Shown here piece after piece: positions 51,652-58,737 of a DNA stretch of 64,000 nucleotides. Origin of the DNA: Dokdonella_A sp044227025 (GTDB lineage: Bacteria > Pseudomonadota > Gammaproteobacteria > Xanthomonadales > Rhodanobacteraceae); NCBI RefSeq assembly GCF_044227025.1, contig NZ_JBGAFX010000001.1, forward strand, positions 496,001 through 560,000. Direction: 5' to 3'. Below the pieces are notes generated by a model that did not search any database, was not told the DNA's origin, and was given only the letters and a program-made list of their open reading frames with translations. Within the stretch, counting starts at the first letter, position 1, and each line of letters starts with the position of its first letter. The position numbers and the translations under genes are program-made.

Positions 51652-52875
51652 TCAGCCACCGCCCCTGCGCCCGCCGCGTCGCTGCGCTTCGCCGCCTTGT
51701 CCCTTGTCCTTCGCCAGCTCCTCCGTGCTCGGCGGCGCTGGCGTCTCGCCTGGCGCGAGCGCCTGCACCTTGCTGCCCGGTTTCAGGCGGAACTGGCCTT
51801 CGGTTACGACCCGGTCGCCGACCGCGAGGCCGCTGGAAACCAGCACCTGGTCGTTGCCGGCATCGCCGCCCGCGACCACGGGCGTCATCGCCACCGTACC
51901 GTCCGCCTGCAACACGTAGACATAGCTGCCGGCAGGGCCGCGCTGCAGCGCCGTCGCGGGCACCACGACGCCGCCTTTCACGGTCCGCACCTTCGCGCGC
52001 ACGTTGACGAACTGGCCTGGCCACAGCGCGTTGTCCGCGTTGGCGAACTCGGACTTCAGCTTGAACGTGCCGGTACTGGTGTCGATCTGGTTGTCGATCA
52101 CCTTGAGCACGCCGCTCGCGATCACATGCGCGTCGCTGCGGTCGAGCGCGGCGATTTCGATGCCCGCGGCATCGGCGGCCTGCGCGCTGCGCACCGCGTC
52201 CAGATTCTGTTCCGGCAGGGTGAACACCACGTTGATCGGATGCACCTGGGTCAGGGTCACGATCGTGCTGCCGTTCGCCTGCACGAGGTTGCCGACGTCG
52301 ACCTGGCGGATGCCGGCGACGCCGGTGATCGGCGCCGTGATGCGCGTGTAGCCGAGCTGGGTGCGCGCGCTCGATACCGCGGCGGCGTCGGCGGCGACCA
52401 GCGCTTCCTGCTGGCGCACCGTCTGGCGCTGGTTCTCCAGATCCTGCGCCGAGACGAAGTTCTTCTTCTTCAGCTCCTCGTAGCGCGCGAGCGTGCTGTT
52501 CGAGGCGCTGAGCTGGGCCGCGTCCTGCTTCTGCTTCGCCGTCGCCTGGTCGAGCGCAGCCTGCAAGGTGCGCGGATCTATCTCGGCGATCAGCGTACCC
52601 GCGGCGATTTCCTCGCCCTCGGCGAAATGCAGCGCCTTGAGCTGGCCGCTCACCTGCGCGTTCAGCGCGACCGTGTTGAGCGCCTGCACGGTGCCGAGTG
52701 CGGTCAGGTAGACCGGCACGTCCTCGACCTTCGCGGCGACCACGGTGACCGGTACCGGCGCGTCCGCGCGAGCGCGGGCGGCGCCCGGCGCGGCGTTGGA
52801 GCTGTAGATGCGCCAGCCGACGAGGCAGGCCAACAGAAGGAGAGCGACGACGAGCGCGAGCTTCCAACGCGACAT
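51652..52875 (-). CDS. mdtA: RND efflux periplasmic adaptor MdtA-like
   Basis: 407 aa membrane-fusion protein. The N-terminal anchor is LALVVALLLLACLVGWRIY. The lipoyl-like half motifs are VQALNTVALNAQVSGQLKALHFAEGEEIAAGTLIAEIDPR and LGYTRITAPITGVAGIRQVDVGNLV, with an alpha-hairpin between them (ALDQATAKQKQDAAQLSASNSTLARYEELKKKNFVSAQDLE). The C-terminus is Gly/Arg-rich (AQRRGGRRGGG). It connects the MdtBC pump to a TolC-type channel encoded elsewhere. AAGGA precedes the ATG at 52875. It is the first gene of the operon. A palindrome, GTAAA-N6-TTTAC, lies about 100 bp upstream. Confidence 0.92.
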   Translation of the reverse strand: MSRWKLALVVALLLLACLVGWRIYSSNAAPGAARARADAPVPVTVVAAKVEDVPVYLTALGTVQALNTVALNAQVSGQLKALHFAEGEEIAAGTLIAEIDPRTLQAALDQATAKQKQDAAQLSASNSTLARYEELKKKNFVSAQDLENQRQTVRQQEALVAADAAAVSSARTQLGYTRITAPITGVAGIRQVDVGNLVQANGSTIVTLTQVHPINVVFTLPEQNLDAVRSAQAADAAGIEIAALDRSDAHVIASGVLKVIDNQIDTSTGTFKLKSEFANADNALWPGQFVNVRAKVRTVKGGVVVPATALQRGPAGSYVYVLQADGTVAMTPVVAGGDAGNDQVLVSSGLAVGDRVVTEGQFRLKPGSKVQALAPGETPAPPSTEELAKDKGQGGEAQRRGGRRGGG

Positions 52876-52971
52876 GGGACGTTCCTTGCGGGCAATGCGA
52901 GCGACACCGGGCATCCGGCCGGCGATGCGCGAAGGCTAGCAGCCGGATCTGAACTGCAGGATATCCGACGC

Positions 52972-52987
52972 GTAAATCCATCTTTAC
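52972..52987. promoter_or_regulatory. Palindrome GTAAA-N6-TTTAC between mdtA and msrA
   Basis: GTAAATCCATCTTTAC has 5-bp inverted arms. It stands 97 bases before mdtA and 155 bases before msrA in an otherwise featureless 266-bp divergent region. It could be an operator; no regulator gene is adjacent. Confidence 0.3.
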
Positions 52988-53141
52988 AAGCCCGCTGCCG
53001 GGCACGTGCCCGGACGGCATGCCGCGACCGCGGGCTCCCACGTTGGCCTTGGCTTTGCCGGTTCGGCCATCATCTGAAAGAACCCGCGCCCCGCACCTGT
53101 CCTTTGCGCACCCGCTGCCAAACCCTCGAAGGAGACCCTCC

Positions 53142-53801
53142 ATGGATGCCGTCTGCGATATCCCGGGCATCGGCCTGGCCGTCGAACGCTCGCTCGTTCC
53201 CGATCCCGTGTTCGACCCAGCGCCGGCACCCGGCCTGCATGAAGCGACCGCGGTGCTCGCCGGCGGCTGCTTCTGGTGCGTCGAGGCGGTGTTCCGCGAG
53301 CTCGACGGCGTACTCGGCGTCACCTCCGGCTACAGCGGCGGCGATGCCGCGAGCGCGAACTACGAACGTGTCTGCAGCGGCGTGACCGACCACGCCGAAG
53401 CGGTCGCGATCCGCTTCGATCCGCAGCGGATCAGCTATGGCCGCTTGCTCAAGGTGTTCTTCGCGGTCGCGCACGATCCGACCCAGGTCGACCGCCAGGG
53501 CAACGACCGCGGCCGGCAGTACCGCTCGGTCGTGTTCCACCTCGACGATGTGCAACGCGAAGTTGCCGCAGCCTACATCCGCCAGCTCGACGCGGCGAAG
53601 GTGTTCAACGCGCCGATCGTGACGCAGCTCGTTCCGCTCGCTGCGTTCCATGACGCGGAGCGCTACCACCAGAACTATGCCGCGCTGCATCCGGAGCAGG
53701 CCTACATTGCCGCGGTGTCGGCGCCGAAAGTCGCCAAGCTGCGCAAGCAGTTCGGCGACTGGTTGCGCAGCGACGGTTCCCGGGACGGAGGCCTCGCATG
53801 A
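53142..53801 (+). CDS. msrA: Peptide-methionine (S)-S-oxide reductase MsrA
   Basis: 219 aa. The catalytic motif GCFWC (Cys43) opens the domain, followed by the hallmark segments VEAVFRELDGVLGVTSGYSGG, YERVCSGVTDHAEAVAIRFDP, VFFAVAHDPTQVDRQGNDRGRQYRS and FHDAERYHQNYAALHPEQAYI. There is no signal peptide, so it is cytosolic and reduces Met-S-sulfoxide. GAAGGAG lies before the ATG. It overlaps msrB by four bases. Confidence 0.96.
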   Translation: MDAVCDIPGIGLAVERSLVPDPVFDPAPAPGLHEATAVLAGGCFWCVEAVFRELDGVLGVTSGYSGGDAASANYERVCSGVTDHAEAVAIRFDPQRISYGRLLKVFFAVAHDPTQVDRQGNDRGRQYRSVVFHLDDVQREVAAAYIRQLDAAKVFNAPIVTQLVPLAAFHDAERYHQNYAALHPEQAYIAAVSAPKVAKLRKQFGDWLRSDGSRDGGLA

Positions 53802-54220
53802 CGACGTCCGCCTCCGGCTACGACCTCACGCCGATCTCGACGGCCGAGCGCGACCGGCTTGCGGCGCGCCTCACGCCCGAGGAGCGCCATGTGTTGTTCG
53901 ACCACGGCACCGAGCCACCCTTCTGCGGCGGCCTCCTGCATGAACACGGTGACGGCGTCTTCGCCTGCCGCCTGTGCGGATTGCCGTTGTTCCGCTCGAC
54001 CACGAAGTTCGAATCGGGCACCGGTTGGCCGAGTTTCTACGCACCGTTCGATCCCGCACACGTGCGCGAGGTTCGCGACACCAGCCACGGCATGGTCCGC
54101 GTCGAAACGCGTTGCGCGCGCTGCGACAGCCACCTCGGCCATGTGTTCCCGGACGGACCGCCGCCGAGCGGCAACCGCTATTGCATGAATTCGGCGGCGC
54201 TCGAGTTCGCGCCGGCCTGA
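53798..54220 (+). CDS. msrB: Peptide-methionine (R)-S-oxide reductase MsrB
   Basis: 140 aa. The zinc-binding pairs CRLC and CARC, the GTGWPSFY segment and the active-site block NRYCMNSAAL (Cys129) identify MsrB. It reduces Met-R-sulfoxide, complementing MsrA. The ATG overlaps the msrA stop codon (ATGA), giving a coupled pair. It converges on the two-component operon with a 16-base gap. Confidence 0.96.
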   Translation: MTTSASGYDLTPISTAERDRLAARLTPEERHVLFDHGTEPPFCGGLLHEHGDGVFACRLCGLPLFRSTTKFESGTGWPSFYAPFDPAHVREVRDTSHGMVRVETRCARCDSHLGHVFPDGPPPSGNRYCMNSAALEFAPA

Positions 54221-54236
54221 TGCCCCACCGCGCGCG

Positions 54237-55772
54237 TCAGCGCGCGCGGACTTCCTCGGCAAGCACGCCGAGCAACTGGTCGGGATCGACCGGGCGGTCG
54301 ATGAAGCGGATACGTGGCAACGGTGGCAGGTCGGGTTCGATCTGTGCGCGTTCGGCCGGCGCGGCGATCAGGACAAGCGGTCCGCGGTAATCCATCTCGA
54401 GCAGGTGCGCCGCGGTCATGACGCCGGTCATCAGGGTCATGCGCCCGTCCATGAGCACCACGTCGGGCAGTCCTTCGCGTTCGATCGACTGCATCGCGAC
54501 CGCACCGTTGTCCGCGGGCGACACGACGTAGCCGTTCAATTCGATGATGTCCTGCAGCATCACGAGCTTGCTCTCGCGCTCGATCACCACCAGCACGCGT
54601 TCGCCGTGGCCGCGCGTGGCCGCGTGCGCGCCACCTGCATTCGCATGCGCGACCGGCATCGGGAGGTAAATCGAGAACGTCGAACCCTTGCCCGGCGTGC
54701 TGTCGACGCGGAGCACGCCGCCGTGGTTGGCGACGATGCGCCGGCACGACAGCAGGCCGAGGCCGGTGCCCTTTTCCTTGGTCGTGAAGAATGGCTTGAA
54801 CAGCCGTTCGCGCACGTCGCGCGACATGCCGATGCCGCTGTCGGAAATCGCAATGCAAAGGAATGGACCCGACCGCGCGGCCTCGTCCGGTTCGAAGAAC
54901 GCCTGGTCGAGCTGCAGCGTGCGCGCCGCGACGCGCAGGATGCCGCCGTCCGGCATCGCCTGCGCGCCGTTGAGGCACAGGTTGAGCAGGCACTGCTGCA
55001 GCTCGGTCGCGTTGCCTTCGATCTCGAGCGCACGGTCCGGCGCGTCGACGACGAATTCGACGTTGCGCGCGAGGCTGCCGCGCAGCAGCATCGCGAGGCC
55101 GTCGATCAGCGACGCGATCGACACGCGGTGCACGGCCGCGCGCGAACCGCGCGCGAACGACAGCATCGACGCGACGATGTCGAGGCCGCGCCGGGTCGAC
55201 TCCTCGATGAGCTTGCCGACCCTGCGGATCTCCTCGTTCGGGTACTCGTTCAGCATCGCCACGCCCATCGCGATCGGCTGCAGCACGTTGCGCAGGTCGT
55301 GGCTGAGGCCGGAGGCCAGCAGCGCGAGGCTCTCGTACCGCTGCACGCGCAGCAGCTCGGCTTCGGCCGCGTCCCGCGCGCGCTTCTCCTCGGTCTCGGC
55401 GAGCGCGCGGCGCACCGCGCTGGCGAGGCGCGCGAGCTTGTCCTTGAGCACGTAGTCGGTGGCGCCGCGGCGCAGCGCTTCGACCGCGGCTTCCTCACCC
55501 ATGGTGCCCGATACGAACAGGAACGGAATGCGCGGAGCGCTGGCCCGCGCGATCTCGAGAGCGTGGTAGCCGGAGAACTCCGGCATGCTGAGGTCCGAGA
55601 TGACGAGATCGGGAGCGAACGCGGCCAGCGCGTCGTTGAAGGCCGCTTCGTCCTCGACGCGCATCCACTCGACGGCGAGGCCGTCGTCGCGCAACTGGTC
55701 GAGCACGAGCTCGGCGTCGAGTTCGCTGTCCTCGACCAGCAGTACGCGCAGCGTGGGTGGAGCGGTGCCCAT
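54237..55772 (-). CDS. REC-HisKA-HATPase-REC hybrid sensor kinase (soluble)
   Basis: 511 aa without membrane segments. An N-terminal receiver (LRVLLVEDSELDAELVLDQL, Asp in LVISDLSMPE, Lys in DYVLKDK) is followed by a coiled-coil linker and the H-box LALLASGLSHDLRNVLQPIAMG. The ATPase part has NATELQQCLLNLCLNGAQAM, ISDSGIGMS and GTGLGLLSCRRI. A C-terminal receiver (VLVVIERESKLVMLQDII, Asp in VVLMDGRM) completes the order. It is the last gene of a three-gene operon; its ATG overlaps the stop codon of the preceding response regulator by one base (TGATG). It probably receives phosphate at its N-terminal receiver and passes it on. Confidence 0.9.
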   Translation of the reverse strand: MGTAPPTLRVLLVEDSELDAELVLDQLRDDGLAVEWMRVEDEAAFNDALAAFAPDLVISDLSMPEFSGYHALEIARASAPRIPFLFVSGTMGEEAAVEALRRGATDYVLKDKLARLASAVRRALAETEEKRARDAAEAELLRVQRYESLALLASGLSHDLRNVLQPIAMGVAMLNEYPNEEIRRVGKLIEESTRRGLDIVASMLSFARGSRAAVHRVSIASLIDGLAMLLRGSLARNVEFVVDAPDRALEIEGNATELQQCLLNLCLNGAQAMPDGGILRVAARTLQLDQAFFEPDEAARSGPFLCIAISDSGIGMSRDVRERLFKPFFTTKEKGTGLGLLSCRRIVANHGGVLRVDSTPGKGSTFSIYLPMPVAHANAGGAHAATRGHGERVLVVIERESKLVMLQDIIELNGYVVSPADNGAVAMQSIEREGLPDVVLMDGRMTLMTGVMTAAHLLEMDYRGPLVLIAAPAERAQIEPDLPPLPRIRFIDRPVDPDQLLGVLAEEVRAR

Positions 55773-56215
55773 CAGAGGTGCGGACGCGCTTCGTTGATGA
55801 CCGCCCAGAACTGGCCAAGCGTCTGCACCGCATCGAAGAACTGGCGGGCGTCGACGGGCTTGACCACGTACGCATTCACGCCGAGGTCCCAGCTCGCGGC
55901 GAGGTCGCGTTCCTCGCGCGAGGACGAAAGGATCACCACCGGGATCGTGCGCGTGGCCTCGTGGGTGCGGATCTCGCGCAGCACCTCGATGCCGTCCATG
56001 CGCGGCATCTTGATGTCGAGCAGGACGACTGCAGGATTCCCTTCCTGGCGTCCGGCGAAGCCGTTGCGCGCGTGCAGGAAGTCGAGCGCGTCCACGCCGT
56101 CCTCGACGTGCACGATCGGGTTCGCGATGCGTGCCTCGCGCAGCGCGTCGATGGTCATCTCGGCGTCGGCAAGGCTGTCTTCGACCAGCAGGATGGTGCG
56201 GATTTCTTGGATCAA
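55772..56215 (-). CDS. Single-domain response regulator (Rcp1/CheY-like)
   Basis: 147 aa, a receiver only. The sequence IRTILLVEDSLADAEMTIDALREARIANPIVHVEDGVDALDFLHARN, VVLLDIKMPRMDGIEVLREIRTH, VVILSSSREERDLAASWDLGVNAYVVKPVDARQFFDAVQTLGQFW matches the Rcp1-type regulators that accompany phytochrome-like or PAS-bearing kinases. The start codon is TTG (56215), with GGAGG seven bases upstream, and it overlaps the kinase stop codon by four bases (TTGA). It probably carries phosphate between the two kinases of the operon. Confidence 0.92.
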   Translation of the reverse strand: MIQEIRTILLVEDSLADAEMTIDALREARIANPIVHVEDGVDALDFLHARNGFAGRQEGNPAVVLLDIKMPRMDGIEVLREIRTHEATRTIPVVILSSSREERDLAASWDLGVNAYVVKPVDARQFFDAVQTLGQFWAVINEARPHL

Positions 56216-57951
56216 GTTCGTTCCTCCCGGATTGTCTCGTGCCGCGGCAGCGTGAAATGGATCGTGGCGCCCTTGCCGGATTCGCCTTCGGCCCAGGCAC
56301 GGCCTTCATGACGCGCGACGATGCGGCGCACGGATGCCAGCCCGATGCCGGTTCCTTCGAACTCGGATGCCTTGTGCAGGCGCTGGAACACCCCGAACAG
56401 CTTGTCGACATACTTCATGTCGAAGCCGACGCCGTCGTCGCGCACCCAGAACTCGCGCGCCTCGCCGTCGTCGCGGAAGCCAATTTCGATGTGCGCGGGG
56501 TCCCTGCCCGCAGTGTACTTGAGCGCATTCTCGAGCAGATTCTGCCAGACCAGGCGCAGCATCGTCGCGTCTGCGACGACCACCGGAAGCGGTGCGATGC
56601 GCCATTGCACGCGGCGGTTCTCCGCGGCCGACATCAGCGTGGAACGGACTTCCTCGACCAGCGATTGCAGGTCGACCGGCTGCATCCGGAGCGCGTGCCG
56701 GCCGAGGCGCGAATAGGCGAGCAGGTCCTCGATCAGCGCGGACATCCGCCGCGCAGAGTCTGCGATCACGGAGCAGTAGTGGGCGAGCTTCTCGTCGCGT
56801 TCGTCGCCGAGCTGGCCCCTGAGCTTCTCGGCGAAGCCGGCGATGTGGCGCAGCGGCGCGCGCAGGTCGTGCGAGACGGAATAGGAGAATGCCTCCAGCT
56901 CGCGATTGACCTCGGTGACCTGCTCGATCTTGCCCGACAGCTGCCGGTTCAATTCGAGCACCTGCTCCTCGGAGCGCTTGCGCGCGGTGATGTCGCTGAC
57001 CGTGACCAGTGCGGCCGGGCGCGGGTTGTCGGGCAGGTCGATGGCACGTGCGTTGACGATCACGCGTCGGCGGCTGCCGCCCGCATCCTCCTGTTCCGTT
57101 TCGAAGTCCCACAGTTCGCGTCGTTGGCCGATGACGTCGCGCAGGCGTTGCAGCAGGGCGGCGTCGCGCCAGCCGGGCACGCTCGGCAACGCCGTGCCGT
57201 CGGTGCGATCGATGCCGTAGAAGGCGCCGAAGGCCTGGTTCGTCTGCAACAGGGCGAGCTCGTGGTCCACCACCGCGATCGGCTCGCGCACGGATTCGAC
57301 GATGAGGCGCGCGCGCCCGACCGCGCTGCGCGTGCCGGCTTCGGCGTCGATACGCCGCAGGGTTTGCCTCTCGGCGAACCACAGCACGATGCCGAGCAGC
57401 AGCAGCTGGGCGACCGCGGTCGCGATCGTCACCCAACGTGCGAAAGAGACGCGCTGGTCGGTCTGGCGCCCGCGTTCGAATGCAAGGCGGTTTTCCTCCG
57501 CGAGCAGGTCATTGGTGATGTCGGAGATCGCCGAGCGGGCGAGCGGGGCGGGGCTTTCCTGCCCCGCGACGAGGCGGTCGAGTTGCGCAATCGTCCCATC
57601 GAGCCGTGCGCGCAGGAAGCCGATCCGCTCCTGCTGGCCGGAATTGTCGCGCGTGAGTTCGCGCAAGGTTCCCAGCAGTGGCTCGAAGCGCGCGTTTGCA
57701 TCGGTGTAGCGCGCGCGGACCACGTCATCACCCGGCGCCACGCGCGTTGCATAGGCCGCGGCCTGCAGCTCCGCGAGGGCGGCATTGAGGTCGTACAGCG
57801 TCGAGCGTACCTGCTGGGAATGCTCCAGCCAGCGGAACGAATCCACCGTTTCGTCGCTGACGCGCTGGCGCACGAAATAGCCGATGAAGACGATCAGCAC
57901 CAGGCTGCCCATCAACGCGAGGAAGCGCAGGTTCGCGGTCGTCAGTTGCAC
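56212..57951 (-). CDS. Membrane CHASE3-PAS sensor histidine kinase
   Basis: 579 aa. TM1 is LRFLALMGSLVLIVFIGYFV, followed by a periplasmic helical CHASE3-type domain of about 150 residues (DSFRWLEHSQQVRSTLYDLNAALAELQAAAYATRV). TM2 is IATAVAQLLLLGIVLWFA. A PAS domain begins near RLIVESVREPIAVVDHELALLQTN. The H-box AFSYSVSHDLRAPLRHIAGFAEKL and the ATPase motifs VWQNLLENALKYT, DDGVGFDMKYVDKLFGVFQRLH and GTGIGLASVRRI follow. The GTG at 57951 is chosen because GGAGG lies nine bases before it; a TTG at 58050 would add 33 Arg-rich residues ahead of TM1. First gene of the operon. Confidence 0.9.
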   Translation of the reverse strand: MQLTTANLRFLALMGSLVLIVFIGYFVRQRVSDETVDSFRWLEHSQQVRSTLYDLNAALAELQAAAYATRVAPGDDVVRARYTDANARFEPLLGTLRELTRDNSGQQERIGFLRARLDGTIAQLDRLVAGQESPAPLARSAISDITNDLLAEENRLAFERGRQTDQRVSFARWVTIATAVAQLLLLGIVLWFAERQTLRRIDAEAGTRSAVGRARLIVESVREPIAVVDHELALLQTNQAFGAFYGIDRTDGTALPSVPGWRDAALLQRLRDVIGQRRELWDFETEQEDAGGSRRRVIVNARAIDLPDNPRPAALVTVSDITARKRSEEQVLELNRQLSGKIEQVTEVNRELEAFSYSVSHDLRAPLRHIAGFAEKLRGQLGDERDEKLAHYCSVIADSARRMSALIEDLLAYSRLGRHALRMQPVDLQSLVEEVRSTLMSAAENRRVQWRIAPLPVVVADATMLRLVWQNLLENALKYTAGRDPAHIEIGFRDDGEAREFWVRDDGVGFDMKYVDKLFGVFQRLHKASEFEGTGIGLASVRRIVARHEGRAWAEGESGKGATIHFTLPRHETIREERT

Positions 57952-58199
57952 TCGCTGGTACCTCCGGGAAGAGACATGGCGCACCGTCCATCGCGCAAGG
58001 AAGACGTGGCGCGTCCAGCGGCGCACCCTCCCGCGCCCTCCATCAACCAAACCTGAATGGAACGTGCCGAGGTCCGCTTCGCGTTAACGATCCGTTTCAC
58101 GCAGCGCGGCTACGGTTCGCCGGTCCATCGGGACGCATCGGCACAGGTCCGAACCAAGCACACACGCCCTTGCCGGGCGAACAATAAAGGGGATTTGAC

Positions 58200-58505
58200 A
58201 TGGGTTCCATCGCACCGCCTTCCACTTTCGCCGACCGTCGCGCGCAGCGCGCGAAACTCGCGGGATCGCTGACCGATGATCTCGGCGTCGTCGCCCTCAA
58301 CCTGCTTCATGCGCTCAAGCGCAGCGACATCGTGGTCTGGACCGACGCCACCGCAGAGGTCTATTTCGACGCGGCCGATCGCTGCCCGAACGTCGAACCC
58401 GACCACCTGGTCGGCACCTACGGTCTCGGCGCGAACATCGCCGACATCGAGGCCGACCTCGGTGTCGTGCGCAGCGAGCGCGTGTCGAACGCGATGATCT
58501 TCTGA
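58200..58505 (+). CDS. Conserved-looking hypothetical protein, 101 aa
   Basis: Not recognised. A soluble, acidic protein without signal sequence: MGSIAPPSTFADRRAQRAKLAGSLTDDLGVVALNLLHALKRSDIVVWTDATAEVYFDAADRCPNVEPDHLVGTYGLGANIADIEADLGVV. AAAGGGG precedes the ATG. Codon use is typical of the genome, so it is probably real. It is followed after 10 bases by a DUF3309 gene, suggesting a two-gene operon. No function is proposed. Confidence 0.65.
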   Translation: MGSIAPPSTFADRRAQRAKLAGSLTDDLGVVALNLLHALKRSDIVVWTDATAEVYFDAADRCPNVEPDHLVGTYGLGANIADIEADLGVVRSERVSNAMIF

Positions 58506-58515
58506 GGGACCTGCC

Positions 58516-58674
58516 ATGAGCCTGGGTGCACTTCTGCTGGTGATTCTCGTCGTCGCGCTCGTCGCTGGCCTGCCGGCATGGCCGTACAGTCGTGGATGGG
58601 GTTACTACCCGAGCGGCGGCGCCGGCTTGCTGGTCGCGATCGTCGTGATCCTGCTCCTGCTCGGCTACCTCTGA
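58516..58674 (+). CDS. DUF3309 small membrane protein, 52 aa
   Basis: The full sequence is two hydrophobic helices joined by a short Trp/Tyr/Gly-rich turn: SLGALLLVILVVALVAG, LPAWPYSRGWGYYPSGG, LLVAIVVILLLLGYL. The central P-x-W-P-x-S-R-x-W-G-Y-x-P-S-G-G is diagnostic of DUF3309. It is probably an inner-membrane hairpin protein of unknown role, often found near stress genes. GAGGGA stands upstream of the ATG. Confidence 0.85.
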   Translation: MSLGALLLVILVVALVAGLPAWPYSRGWGYYPSGGAGLLVAIVVILLLLGYL

Positions 58675-58737
58675 CGCCATCGCGCGCGTCGCGCCGCATG
58701 CTTTAGGATGGCGGGCTTCCCGGAGAGCCTGCCTGCG

